Positions 33,942-45,564 of a stretch of 64,000 nt of DNA are shown piece by piece. The notes beneath the pieces are model-generated. The model ran no database searches. It saw nothing but the letters and a program-made list of their open reading frames with translations, and had not been told where the DNA came from. A program made the position numbers and the translations under genes. The DNA lies in contig NW_023603184.1 in the NCBI RefSeq assembly GCF_014898055.3, positions 148,804,149 to 148,868,148 on the forward strand. Reading direction: 5' to 3'. Position 1 is the stretch's first letter; each line of letters begins with the position of its first letter. This DNA comes from Talpa occidentalis. Lineage: Eukaryota > Chordata > Mammalia > Eulipotyphla > Talpidae.

Positions 33942-34399
33942 CCTCTTGGGCTCAGAGTTCTCATTCCTCTGTCCCGTGTCGTTCCCAGCACTGCCACCCC
34001 ACGCGGAATCAGGGTGTGGCAAATGATTTTCATTTTTCATCAAGGGATTTTTTTCCTGGTCCTGACTTATTTGACCACTAACGGGTCTGCCCGCCCCTTC
34101 TGCCAAGACCCAGCGTGGCAACCAGCGTGCTGTTTCTCCTGTTGTTCTGTTTCCTGCCATCCTGCTCCATCGCTAACAATGAAGGGGTCACGATGAGGCA
34201 GCAGTGAGAGGGCACGGCTCGTGCCTCACTCCTGCTCGGTGGCAGCGCTGGACGGACCCAGCAGGCTGGGGACAGTGACCTAAATAACTTTGACAGCCGG
34301 CGAGATGGACAGGACTCACCGCCCCAACCCAGCAGCGGCCCTGCCAGCCGCGGAAATAAAGCCAGCGGCTCCCAGAGACCTCCAGGCCGGCGTGGAGGG
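33531..34399. other. Unique sequence with a (TC)n tract at 33918-33942
   Basis: The TC dinucleotide run is about 25 bp. The rest is unassigned and without a gene. Confidence 0.5.
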
Positions 34400-34600
34400 C
34401 TGTGTTCGTGCAGACTTTTTAATTATCTTCTCATTTCCCCCCAGTTTATTAAGAAGTCATTGACAAGCTGAGATTTACAGGTTTAGCATGGACAGCGTGA
34501 TGTTTGAGGGTCATATAGTGTGAAATAATTAGCAGCGAGGGTTCAGCTAACATCCATTATCTTGGAGGCTACAATTAAAAGAAATTCTCCTTGTGTGAGA
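34400..34600. promoter_or_regulatory. Candidate conserved enhancer block
   Basis: TTAATTA (34419-34425), TAATTA (34526-34531), AGTTTATTAAGAAG and ACAATTAAAAG cluster within 200 bp. No repeat family is recognised. This is the strongest homeodomain-site cluster in the window. Confidence 0.38.
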
Positions 34601-34734
34601 AGTCTGAGGTGCTGCTCTCTCCAGGCCTTTCTTGTAGGTCACACGGCAGCGTTACGTATAATCATCATGTTCGTGCTGGTTTAAAAATACCGCTGTCCTT
34701 TTCTTACTTGTCATTACAGTCAACTTCTTTTAAT

Positions 34735-35035
34735 ACAAAGCTTCTTCAATTTTTAAATTTTTGTTTAAAAACAGTTATAGATTCAGAGGGAGTTTCAAAA
34801 ATAGCATAAAGAGGTGCAATCTCCCCTTCACCCCTCAAGCTCTCACGTGTTTGCATGGCCATAGCACAACCCCAGGCCAGGAAATGGACATAGGTTCAGT
34901 TGCAGGCCTTATTAGAGTGCTCCAGTGTCACACGCATCTGTGCTTGTGTCTAGTTCAGTTTCACCCCAGTGTCTATGTGTGTGACCGTGACCACAGCCAC
35001 AGCAAAAACACAGACCGTCTCTGTCCCCGCTGATG
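34735..35035 (-). mobile_element. Old LINE fragment (probable L1, antisense)
   Basis: TTTGTTTAAAAACAGTTATAGATTCAGAGGGA, CTCCCCTTCACCCC and CAGTTTCACCCCAGTGTCTATG resemble a reverse-oriented L1 3' UTR of old mammalian subfamilies. No protein remains. Low certainty on family. Confidence 0.4.
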
Positions 35036-35066
35036 ACCCTCATGCTTCCAAGTTTCCTAAAATCTT

Positions 35067-35331
35067 TCTTTTTATTTTTATTTATTTATGCATACAAGAA
35101 CTGAGGTGTAGGCCAGAGGTGCAGAGGGGCGGGGGATGAGAGCACTCACCAGAGTGGGGAGCAGAACAGGCAGCTCTATTGAAATCCACTGCTGAGGGGA
35201 GCAGTAGGTGAGTCAGGAGAGGTCTGCTGTCATGTCGGTCAGCTCCCTGGCTGGGGATCAAACTCATGCTGCAGCGGCTGGAGATAGCTTGCTAGCACTG
35301 AGACTTGAACCCTGCACCACCAGGGAGGCCC
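35067..35331 (-). mobile_element. tRNA-derived SINE (family S, copy 6), exact 16-bp TSD
   Basis: A full-length antisense copy with flanks AGTTTCCTAAAATCTT at 35051-35066 and 35332-35347, identical. The tail is TTTATTTTTATTTATTTATGCATACAAG on the plus strand. Confidence 0.97.
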
Positions 35332-35380
35332 AGTTTCCTAAAATCTTAATGCTCACCTAGACTAATAACACTGGTTTCTT

Positions 35381-35644
35381 TTTTTGAAAAAAGATTTATT
35401 TTTATTTATGCACACAAGAGCTGGGGTGCAGGCCAGAGGTGTGGGGGGTGAGAGGATTCACCAGACAGAGTGGGGAACAGAACAGGCAGACTGAAATCCA
35501 CTGCTGAGGGGGGCAACGGGCGAGACAGGAGAGGTCTGCTGCACCATGTGGCTAGGCTATCTCCCTGGCTGGGGATCGAACTCAGGCTGCTGCAGCTTGA
35601 TAGTGGATGGCGAGACTTAACCCCTGCGCCATCAGGAGGTCCCA
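35381..35644 (-). mobile_element. tRNA-derived SINE (family S, copy 7)
   Basis: An antisense copy 50 bp from copy 6 in the same orientation. Flanks ACTGGTTTCTT (35370-35380) and ACTGGTATCTT (35647-35657) differ by one base. Head reads GGGACCTCCTGATGGCGCAG on the minus strand. Confidence 0.95.
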
Positions 35645-35657
35645 AAACTGGTATCTT

Positions 35658-36449
35658 ATTGAGAGACACTGTCAAGTACAGATTCCCACTTCAAATCAGA
35701 GGACCAGGAGGCATCTCTCACCTGGAAGCTATTTATCCCAATTCTAGACAAACATTGTGAAAAGGGAAGAATCAGTCTTGGCAGTTTTGGCCTCACGCTT
35801 GAGAACGCGTAAGGCAACTGTCGGCCTCCTGTGTCCTGGTCCCCTGAGCAATGACAGGCGCTCAATGTCTTTAGAAGTGAGGGGCAGTGCCCTCTCTCGA
35901 CTGGGCCGTTCTGACAGCCAGAGGCACTGGAAACTCAGCCTGGTTGGCACTGATCTCACCCCCCGTGTCCCCCCCAGCCCTGATGGCTGAAGGAAGCAGG
36001 GTGATCATCCCAAACTGGGACAGGGTCTAATTTGTATGTGGCCTCAGGAATCGCTCCAACAAGCCAGGTCCTGGGTGAGCCCACAGGCAGTCGGAAATTG
36101 CTTCTAGAGAAGGAAGCATTGTCTAAGCAAAGGCCGTCCTGGGAAGGCATAGGGTCTTCGGGCAGGGATGGTAGATCTTTCTGAATGTGTCTGGAGACAG
36201 ATCGAAGGGGTAATGACAACAACTTGAACCTTGGGTTGTGGGAATGCAGGCCCCATCTTCAAGAGCCCCGAGACAGTCGGGTTTTCATCAGCACTCAGAG
36301 CCTGTTGCTCTAACCACCTCTACTCGCTCTTTGCTATGGTGTCCATTAGCATTTCCATCGCAAAACACTGGAGAAGTATTTTCCTTACAAATAAGACACT
36401 CAAATTCCTCTCTTGTGCTTTTCTAAATTTCCCCTCAGTTGGCAAACTG
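35658..36449. other. Unique sequence, no gene seen
   Basis: No recognised repeat or gene. The last 150 bp may already belong to the L1 that follows. Confidence 0.4.
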
Positions 36450-36985
36450 AGTCCAATGATAAATATAAAGAATTATACACTGCAAGCAAGTAAAATTCAT
36501 CCCAGGCATTGAAGTCTGGTTCAAGATTTGAAAATCAATCCCTATAACCCACAAAATTGGAAGAACAATTTTATGATCACATCCATGAAAACAGAAGCAA
36601 AACATTTGAGAAAATCCACAACGTTTTCGTTCTAACAATTCTCAGCCAGTTAGATGCTCTTCACAAAGAACATCTTCAAAATCCTAAAGTTATGCTCATG
36701 CTGATGGGGAAAAACCGGAGGCGTCCCGCTAAGGCGAGACCAAGCAAGGACACCTGCAGCGCCCCTTCACCCTCACCCGCGGGAAGTTCTGGTCTCTAGA
36801 TGGGCAAGAAAAAGAAATAAAAGCAAATAGATGGGAAAGGAAGGAATATTCTTGCGTCTATTTGCAGATGACATGCTTGTCCATGTAGAAATCATGAGGA
36901 ATCTACAAAAACCTGTAGAACTAGTAGCGAGTGAGTTCCGCAAGGTCGCACAGATGAACACAAAGCTGTCATCTCCGCGCGCGCT
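36450..36985 (+). mobile_element. L1 ORF2 fragment, old, reverse-transcriptase region
   Basis: Sense-strand similarity to L1 ORF2 begins near AATTCATCCCAGGCATTGAAG and passes through ATGATCACATCCATGAAAAC. It includes codons for a FADDML segment (about 36850-36880), the L1 version of the reverse-transcriptase active-site YADD box. Frames are broken, and a deletion separates the two halves around 36780. Confidence 0.75.
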
Positions 36986-36999
36986 GCTGAGCACGCAGA

Positions 37000-37580
37000 A
37001 AAGGACATTAAAAACGATGCCATATGATCCAGCAATTCCACTCCTAGGTATTTACCCAAAGGACACAGAAACATCCATTCCAAAGAGCACCTGCACCCCT
37101 ATGTTTATAGCAGCACTGTTTACAATAGCTAAGCTTTGGAAACAACCCAAATGCCCAAAAATAGATGACTGGATCAAGAAGATGTGGTCCATATACACCA
37201 TGGAATATTACTCAGCATTCAAAAAAGATAAACACATGCGATTTGCAGCAACATGGATGGCGCTGGAAGGGATCATGCTCAGCGAAATAAGCCAGAAAGA
37301 AAAAGAAACATACCGGATGGTCTCACTCATAGCAGGAATCTAGAAAACTTAAATAAGGACAAGGAAAATAACTATAAGAAAGTGAAAATCAAAATCAACA
37401 AAAAACTATGAACCAGAGACACTTTTTGGGGGGCGGGGGCGGGAGGGGAGGGATTGGGGTCAGAATGGGGGGGTTGCAATTGTATGGGGAATATAAAAAT
37501 AAAATTTATTATTCAAAAAAAATAAATAAAAGTTATCAGCCAAAAAAAACAAAATAACAAACAAACAAACAAAAAATGGT
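37000..37580 (+). mobile_element. L1 3' end, young subfamily, 5'-truncated
   Basis: From CCATATGATCCAGC it encodes the conserved C-terminal part of L1 ORF2 (PYDPAIPLLGIYPKD, then the WSIY.MEYYSA motif), ending at a stop near 37342. A G-rich 3' UTR (37415-37470), AATAAAATTTATT and an A-rich tail follow. It is nearly identical to the copy at 48460-49060, so the two come from the same recent subfamily. In the normal protein this part lies far downstream of FADDML. Its abutment to the older ORF2 piece is a deletion or a second insertion. Confidence 0.92.
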
Positions 37581-38501
37581 GCCAATTACACTCATTCCAA
37601 AGAGAATTAAGTACTTTGGGGCACTTAGGGACACACTTAGCAGAAGGGACCCCAGGGTGTGTGTGCGACACGACAGAAGACAGCAGAGGTGGAGCACCCC
37701 CAGAGAGTGAGCAGCCCCAAGACACGGCAGCCCTGTAACCCCAACTCTTTCCTCCTTCCCACCCTCTTCACCTCAGAAGCCTCACCTCATTGATGAACAT
37801 CCACTAGTTTTGATAAGGAAAACACCTGTTTTGGGTGGGCTTTGTTGGGTGCTGTCCCACACGCACCCAGCACCAACATGCCGCAGCAGGTCAAGGGGCA
37901 GCGTGTGAAGGAAGATGAAGATCAACTGGAAACCGTGGGCACGGTCACCCCTCTTCCTCCAGCCGGCAACAGGTGCCCATGGGCCCCAGAGCCAATGCAG
38001 CAGAAATGGCAAAGGAGCCCCGTGCAGGTGAACCCCATCCGGCTACTCGCAGCAGGCAGGTCCCACTGACGCCAGCGGAGCTCAGTAACTTGCTCTTCCG
38101 TGGACCAGCCCCAATGGCGACTTGCTAGGAATGCGGACTCAGGCCGCCCTGCGGCCAAGAAGTCAGCAGCTGCCTCTCAACCGGCCCCGCCTTCCTCCCC
38201 GAGAAGGCCTGGGTCGCAGGTCCCTGATGCTGTGGTCGGTGATGAGAAGAGCTTCCGGCCCGGGCTGGGCAGGTGCACCCTGGCTGATTTAAGGTGCTCC
38301 AGGAGCAGCTCCTCAAGACCAGCAGGAGAACACACCACACGTGACTGCAGGGTCTGTATAGAATATCCACCGGCAGTTTCTCCTGATGTCTCCTCACAGC
38401 AGGGCTGGAGTTTGCGAGGGGCCTAGCAGCCTCGCCTAGCTCCATCCTGAAGGTGCCTGGAGACTGGGCACCTCCCCCTGGCTCCTGAAGACGAGGTCTG
38501 G
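37581..38501. other. Unique sequence, no gene seen
   Basis: Mixed composition with no recognised coding frame or repeat. Confidence 0.4.
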
Positions 38502-38506
38502 ACAAG

Positions 38507-39382
38507 AGTGGCGTCAGCAAGGCACAGAGCAGGGTCTCTATGACCCGGGCGGATGGGTAAGGGGGAAAAGCCCTCGGTGGCTTTTCCAGGCTTTCGTTGA
38601 GCTTTTCACACCATTTGTAGTGCGGCACTGCAGCGGTGGGAAGGCCACAGGGCAGGTTCTCTATGACCCGAGCAGACAGGTAAGGGGGAGAGAGTCCTGG
38701 AGCCCTCAGTGGCTTTTCAGGCATTTATTGGGATTTACCCGGCACACGGCTGGCAGGGGTGTGGGGGGGCGGGGAGGCTGGCCTCCCAACAAGTCTTCAC
38801 TCTTTCTGGGCTCTCTGGCCTTCTCTTGCATTCTCTCTGCTTCTCTTGCGGTTCTTGCAGAGTCCCCGTGATGCCGCCCTTATAAGCCCAGTGTTCCGCC
38901 CAGGTGTACCCACTTATGTATGACCGCACCCCACCCCAGGTGCCCGCCAACAGGCATGCGTTCAGGACCGCAGGGATCCATCATCAGTCCTAATGGCAGG
39001 AGGGCAGAAAAGCCTGATACTTTTTACCTTACCCTACAGGCACCCAGGCACACGGCAGGCAGGGGGGCTGGGAGGCTGGCAGGTCTCCCAGCCTCTGGCA
39101 AATTTTCACTCTTTCTGGGCTCTCTGGCATTCCCTTGTGGGCTCTTCTCTGCTCTCTGCTGTCTCTGCTGCTACTACTCCTTTGCTGTTTCTACCACCAG
39201 TGGTGTTCCCGTGATGCCGCCCTTATAAGCCCAGTCTCTCAGCCCAGGTGTGTCCACCTGTGCATGCCCACACCCCACTCCAGGTGCCCGCCACCAGGCA
39301 TGCACGTAGGACTGCAGGGATCCATCATTAATGCTAAGGGTGGGAGGGCAGAAAAGCCTGATAATTTTTCACTTACTCTACA
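38507..39382 (-). mobile_element. Outer LTR, family A long-R variant, TSD ACAAG, split by a nested LTR
   Basis: The left piece is 38507-38628 (end and U5/R side in minus orientation) and the right piece is 39039-39382 (rest of R and U3). They join through GGCAC to reproduce the variant seen at 28582-28969, including its extra CACACCATTTGTAGTGCGG block. The outer flanks carry ACAAG on both sides (38502-38506, 39383-39387). About three terminal bases on the left appear lost, so the TG end is not perfect. Confidence 0.88.
38629..39038 (-). mobile_element. Solo LTR nested in the outer LTR, TSD GGCAC
   Basis: A complete 410-bp copy from TGCAGCGG to CCCTACA, with the exact 5-bp duplication GGCAC (38624-38628, 39039-39043). 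It lacks the extra block of its host LTR, so the short form was active after the long form had inserted. TATA-like CTTATAAGCC and a TTTATTGGG polyadenylation signal are intact on the minus strand. Confidence 0.95.
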
Positions 39383-39387
39383 ACAAG

Positions 39388-40489
39388 GATATGCTGCTAT
39401 CCCATGTCCCGTGAGCCAAAATTCAGGTGCTGATTCTATCTAACTTCTAGACATTTCTAATGTTCTAGAACTTTCTCCCTCTGGTGTAATTAATTTCTCA
39501 TATCCCCCAAGTTTCACCACCTCCTTATCGGCGTGATTCATCCTCGTCCTTTTTCTTAAACCTCTGTAGAGAGAGGCGTCAAAATGTCTTATAACAAGCG
39601 TCCTGGACATTGTTCTCAGGAAGACCCACAGCGCTGTCTACTCTGCCTCTTCCCAGCCTCTATCGCGCTGTTTTAAAGTCAGCTTCGCGTGATTGTCCCC
39701 CTGACTTCAGCGGTGTTCAGAGTTCTGCTACTGAAGGAAAACAAAACGCTGACACAGATGCATTGGTTCAGTGTGAGAAATTCGCTTGGCACCAGCCACA
39801 TCACTTCTGATTTCCATCTTCCTCTCAGTTAAGAAAGGAGCTGGGAAAAGAACAGTCAGCTAAGAAGAGTAATGGATATTGATGAGAGGTGCTAAGAATA
39901 TTCACAATCTAGACATTATATTAAACTTGCCTTTTCAGTGGGCACAGGCACAGAATAAGGGAAATCCAGATAACAGCACTAGGAGGGCCCAGTTCCAGAA
40001 TTACTCAATTCCAGAAACCACAGTGAGGACTCAAGACCAGCCTGCCTGAAGCTCTTTTTCGTCTTTCCATGAAAGGGAAAATAAACTTCTTCCCGAGCCC
40101 CCCACCCAGACACCCGGATCTCACCACCAGGAGCGGGAACATGTTTGGAGGTGCTGTTTCACACATTTTGGGGCACAGGCAGAATCTGAGCCCTCCAGCC
40201 AGCTGATGTGTTTATACCTCGGGGGGCACTTGGCAGCTAGCTCAGCGGTACTTATAACTGCTGTGCAGTGAGCGCCTCCCACCAAGCACAGAGGTGATTT
40301 AGCTATTCCTGGCATGAACACTTTCACCTGTTTTGGATCGAAATGCAGCTGCTTCTGTGGTTCCTAAATTGGGGCAGGGTTCCCTACGTCCTAATCAACT
40401 GGAAATCTAGTATTTTACTACAGAATTCACAAGGCCAAAAACACTCCCACACAAATTATCCACATTTTCTCCATCTAGGGGAGGCCATT
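39388..40489. other. Unique sequence, no gene seen
   Basis: AT-moderate DNA. No mobile element recognised and no coding frame above chance. Confidence 0.45.
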
Positions 40490-40907
40490 TGTAGGGTAAG
40501 GGAAAAGTGTCAGGCTTTTCTGCCTTCCCGCCATTAGGACTGACGATGGATCCCTGCGGTCCTGAATGCGTGCCTGATGGCGGCACCTGGAGTAGGGTGT
40601 GGGCATGTGTAGATGGGATTCACCTGGGCTGAGAGACTGGGCTTGTAAGGGGGGGCATCACAGGGACACCAGCAGAAACAGAGCAGAGAGCAGAGAAGCA
40701 GAGATCACCAGAGAACACCGGAGAGCCCAGCTAGAGTGAGGACTTGCTGGGGGCTGGGAGGCCTGCCAGCCTCCCAGCACCCCTGCCTGCTGTGTTCCTG
40801 GTAAATCCCAATAAAAGCCTGCAAAAGCCACCAAGGGCTCCAGAACTCTCTCCTTTACCCGTCTGCTCGGTCATAGAGATCCTGCTCCGTGCCCTCCTGC
40901 CGCTGCA
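40490..40907 (+). mobile_element. Solo LTR, family A, the only plus-strand copy, TSD CCATT
   Basis: A complete 418-bp copy from TGTAGGGTAAG to GCCGCTGCA, flanked by CCATT on both sides (40485-40489, 40908-40912). The AATAAA signal lies at 40810-40815. The TATA-like box is changed (CTTGTAAGG). Being in sense it shows the family's true order: U3, TATA, R with polyadenylation signal, U5. Confidence 0.96.
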
Positions 40908-40912
40908 CCATT

Positions 40913-43209
40913 CTATCCAGAAGGTCTTCCTTCCGCGACCAGATCACGAAAACACTGAGCTTGCAGGGAGACCCACAGAGACCCAGAGACCCACAAGCGG
41001 CTGCTGTTGAACTCTGGGGCACCATCTGGTGGCTGCTGGGTCTCTACTGCCCAGATCTGCTGGGGGCCCGGATCCCCGCCACTGCTGCGTGGAGCCCCAA
41101 GCTCGCGCTCCAGGTCACTGTCCTTGGTTCACCTTCCGATTCACCTGCTTCCACTGCGTCAGAAGTGTCCTGCTCAGGCACATCTGGACCTGAGCAACTG
41201 AGAAGCTCATATATCTAAAAACGCAAGTCTCCGAGCTCCTCCCTGGCGTCTCCTGATTCAACACAACTGGCCTGAAAGATCAACCACAGCCCTGAGAGTC
41301 ACGTGAGGACGCAAGCTCCCGCCCCGGGGCCCAGTGGTGAGCCTGGTTCACAGGCCCAGGGCTCCTTCCCCGCCGCTGAGGCCCCTGGGCTGGATGGGGG
41401 TCTTTTCAGCCAGTGAACCTTGAGTGAGCACCTCTCTACCCCAAAGAACACCCTACTAAGACTTTGTTTTGCCTCTCCTCCATGCTCACGTGTGCACGCC
41501 TTCTCACACTCTCATACACACACAAACACTATCTTATGGAAAAGTGCCTCCTCCTAGCCTTCCACTTTCATTGGAGGCAGCCTGGCTCCCTACACAAGGG
41601 GACATTTATAAAGCCAGGAAGGAAGCTGGCCTGACACCTACCCCAGAGCGATTTCCTCTCTCTGAAGGAAAGGCCCAGAAGTGTCTCTCCTTGAGAAGTG
41701 GGAGTAAGTGTGAACCCCACCCAGGAGCACAGAGATGAGGGTCACTCACCGGCCAGGTCTGCCAGCAACAAGAAACCAGCCACAGGGCAGGGTCTCACCA
41801 CCATGTACTTCATCCTGTCCCAGGCGTGACTCAGCAGATGACAGAGATGGACAGACGTGCTGACCACTTAGACTGACTAGGACAATCACGTTCAGTGAAA
41901 GCTGGAAGCTGCAAGGTTCTCTGTGCCCACCTCACCCGGTCCCAGGCTGGTTCTGGCCTCTGGCCATGAGGTCCTCCAGGGCTCAGTTTCCTCTGGCACT
42001 CCCACTGGCACACCCAGGAGGTTCCGAGTCACCCCAACAAGCTGCTCATCTAGTGGACATGTCCTGTCACTGAGAAACACTCCCTACTATTCTCAGATGG
42101 AACTGGGGACTGCGGTTTTAGCAGCACAACTGAACCCAGTGTAACCAATGATGCACTCAGAGCAGAAGAGCAGGGCAGCAGAGTCACCAGCTCAGACCTG
42201 TGGCAGGGGAGCAGGGCAGGTCACAGTGGTGGGCCTCGGGACAAGTACCACGTGGGTGGGGTGCACGGCAGGCAGAGGGCCATGGCCCCCAGGGACACCT
42301 TGGCCTAGGTGTGGGCTCATACATGCTGAAGACAAGGGTACAAACAGCCCTGTTTCCCTCAATCTCTCCAGCCAGTCATTCTGCCCCCGAGTCACTGTCT
42401 AGCCTCAATGCCCCAAATCTGCTTATGTCCCCTGTGGACCCCCAGGCATCCCACCTGACAGTCTCCGTCAAGGACCTGTGTCCCGGAGAGTCACCTGGCT
42501 CCTGGCTCCGGAGGCTGAGCTCTGTGGAGATTGAAAACAGTAAGTCCAGGGACACACTGGTCCCCTTTTTGCACAAAACCCCACTGCCTGGTGCCTCACC
42601 TCATGGCCCCTTCTTCCCGGGGTCCCCTCCCTTCCCCCTGGAGCCTCCCAACTTGGATCCAGGCAACTGCACGCCATTGTCCCTTCCTTTTCTCTTTCTT
42701 CAGCTTGGCTGTGCAGCCTCTCCCAGCCTTTCCCTCCTGGGGAAGAGCCCCCAGGCCATCTCACGCACACAGTCACAAGGGACAGTCACCAAGGGCACGC
42801 CGGGGAGCACCTGAGTGCAGGGGAGGGCACAGAATGCCGCCTCCAGGCCTCCGACCTCCCAGAGGGGCCTGGCCCTGCCAGTGAGGGCCGGGCAGGCCTG
42901 CACTCCCCAGGGCACTGCAGAAACCCAGCTTCAGCTCAGCTCCCAGCTCTGCGTGTGACCCGTGCCCTCTGACCCACCTACCAACCCCGCTCAGAGCAGG
43001 CTCATCTGAAGCGAGTGGGAAGAGAATGTTCTCTTCCTCCTTGGACAAAATGGGCTGGCGGTGAGTGCCAGGCTCCAAGCCTTTCTCTGTGCCCCCAAGC
43101 AGCTTGCCAACTGCTTCTGCTCTCACTTCGCCAGCACCAGGGGTGAGAAATGCCCAGAAATGGCACAGCCCACCGTCACAGGTGCTACTGGAAGCAAGTG
43201 GTAAGCTCC
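40913..43209. other. Unique sequence, no gene seen
   Basis: GC-moderate DNA with overlapping frames (42200-42814 plus, 42773-43216 minus) that contradict each other and show no domains. No repeats are recognised apart from short CA motifs near 41510. Confidence 0.45.
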
Positions 43210-43490
43210 TCTTCATAAAAAATGTAATTTATTCCTTTGTGTTACTCAGTAGCTTTGAAATTCCTACTTAACCATCCCTTTTCATTACAAATACCCTCCT
43301 TGGAGTGGAAAAAATTACAGCTCATTATCTTGCCTCATTTGCATGTTTCCCAATTATATACCTAGGGATACGAAACACAGGACTACCAATATTTAGCGGC
43401 AAACAATAATTTAAGTCTGGAGTAAACAATTTCCTTTATTTTCATCACCAACGTAATTCTCTATCTTGTTAGCAGACACACACGCTGTGC
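43210..43490. promoter_or_regulatory. Candidate conserved enhancer with octamer motif
   Basis: AT-rich, with an inverted octamer ATTTGCAT (43337-43344), CCCAATTATATACC, AGTAGCTTTGAAATTCC and GTAATTTATTCC. It does not resemble L1 or SINE sequence and lies between two GC-rich stretches. Confidence 0.35.
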
Positions 43491-43835
43491 AGAGCAAATC
43501 CATTCTGGACAATGGAGTAAGAGGTCTTTGGGGGGCTCTTTGGTCCCTGAAAGTTTTGCACCTGGGAGAAGGCATTTCAACCAACAGAGCCCGCGGAGAT
43601 CAAGTCCCTCTCGGCTCTTAATTGATTCAGTCAATCTGCGATGTGCCAGAAGAGCCGCCCATGACCCGTCCTGCCCCGTCTCCAGAGCTGCTGTTAGCTT
43701 GTTGCGCTCCTGCGCAGCCCTCCCAGACGAGGCAGCTTCGCGGTTGGTTCAGGCCATCCAGGAGGTTTTGGGAGGCTTTCATGTCTCCAGCGTGGCTCTC
43801 ATGGCGAATAGGGGACGGGCCTCACGGGCGGACCG
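43491..43835. other. Unique sequence before the minisatellite
   Basis: No gene is called. The plus frames that start here run into the repeat and owe their length to it. Confidence 0.4.
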
Positions 43836-44052
43836 CGGGCAGGCGGGCAGGTGGGCAGGCAGGTGGGCAGGCAGGCGGGCAGGCAGGTGGGCAGGCAGGT
43901 GGGCAGGCTGGTGGGCAGGCAGGTGGGTGGGCTGGTGGGCAGGCAGGCGGGCAGGCAGGTGGGTGGGCTGGTGGGCAGGCAGGCGGGCAGGCAGGCGGGC
44001 AGGCTGGTGGGCAGGCAGGTGGGCAGGCAGGTGGGCGGGCAGGCGGGCGGGC
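43836..44052. repeat. GGCA/GGTG minisatellite of about 217 bp
   Basis: Built of 4-bp words (GGCA, GGTG, GGCG, GCTG) arranged in roughly 12-bp higher units such as GGCAGGCAGGTG. Stop codons cannot arise in it, so it creates long open frames on both strands (43622-44503 plus, 43822-44295 minus) of Gly/Ala/Arg or Pro/Ala/Cys character. None is a real protein. The G-rich strand could form G-quadruplexes. Confidence 0.97.
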
Positions 44053-45564
44053 ACTGAGCCCCTTTGGCCCGTCATCTCCCCCCACCCTCAGCCCAGCTCT
44101 GTACTCATGTAGTGCCCGCCGTGCTGCTGGCTCCTCGGCCAGGCGTCCGTGCCCCCAGGTGTGCGTGCCTGGGCACACTCCCCAGCGCTCCCTCCAGGAA
44201 CAGGCTAGGCGTGGGGTGCCGGAACCCGGGAGGAAAGCGGAGCTGCGGCGGGGCCTGTGGAGGCTGGCGGCGGGAGGGGAACGCGGCCTGAGCACCCACG
44301 GGCCTTCAGTCCTTCAGGTGACTCTTCCTCTGGGAACTGCTCACGGACGGCGGGTGCTGACTCCTGCTAAACTTCAGGTGGTTTGTCCCACGTCTCACAC
44401 GCATCCAGGCTACGGCGGAAGGCGAGGCGTGCACGACTGCCAGCTAGCACAACTGTCCAGTAGGCCCCAGAGGCCGTGGAAACGCCCCACGAAGGTGGGA
44501 TGACTAGGTTTGCACACAGTCAACAGTGGGTTCTAGATGGCCCACGAGGAGGAGGAGGCAGCCTGGGACCAGGCCCAGGATTCCAGGGGACACAAAGGAG
44601 TAACAATCATTTTTATTTCCCCCAAGAGGTGAATACGAGGCGTTTTTGCCAACTACAGCTCATGAGTTTCACATTATCCCCGAAATAACCCCAGAGCGTG
44701 TCATGGAGGGAACAGCTAGTGAATTCCAAATGAGGACCAAGGGAGGCTGACTGGCCCACACATTTCCCAGTGGGGCTTTAAGGGGGAGCCGACGTGGCCA
44801 CACACCCTGGGACACTCACCCGGTGCACCCGTGGCGTCCTCGTTCCAAGGGCCAAGCGCCTGCAGCCGTGAAAGCACGACTCCCGACGCGGGCCACTCCT
44901 CTACACGCTCAGAGTGCAAGAAAATTGCCTTTTCCTTCTATTCATCCAAAATTGGGCACCCTGAGGCTTCAACTTATTGCTGTTAATTAAGTGTTGGCAA
45001 GCCCAGTGTGCGGGGGCCGCGGCACCTGCATCCCAGCACCGCCGTCTCACCGCTGAGCCCCGCATCGAATCTGCAAGTTGGCAGGGGCAGCTCCTTGGAT
45101 GCCCACGGCGCTCCCATCCAGCTCACAGCCCCACACTCCCTGCACCAGCAGGAGCTAAGTCACAGCCCACGCCTTGAGCGTCTTGCTGGTTTCTTCTTCA
45201 TGCAAAATCCGACGTTGCGCTGAACTTTCTCATGATCTGTTTGTTCCACATAGTCCTTGACTAAGAATGAGCACCAGAATCATCCACAGAGATTTCTCGA
45301 AATACGGATGCCTTGTCCTGGCTTCAGACTGAAAAGACCCATGGAATATATAACAATATACAGTCCCCATGGGGACGAGGGATGGTTTTTCCCATTCAGA
45401 GGACCCAGGCGCCTGAACAGAAGGCTGTGACCAGCTTACAGGAGGTGGTGGAATAAAGGGCCAAGTAGCTACAAAAGCATTGCTTTATTATTGTTTTATA
45501 ATCTTATTGTCATTCTCAAGCTGACACCTTTCAGTAAAGCTGAGTTATTAAAATTAAAAGACAG
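44053..45564. other. Unique sequence, no gene seen
   Basis: GC-rich to 45230, then AT-richer. No recognised repeats or coding frames. Confidence 0.4.

Noticed and set aside
43836..44052. CRISPR-like regular array
   Set aside because: Units are 4-12 bp with no unique spacers, and the DNA is mammalian.
43622..44503. 293-codon Gly/Ala-rich plus frame
   Set aside because: Its length comes from a stop-free minisatellite; the opposite strand is equally open.
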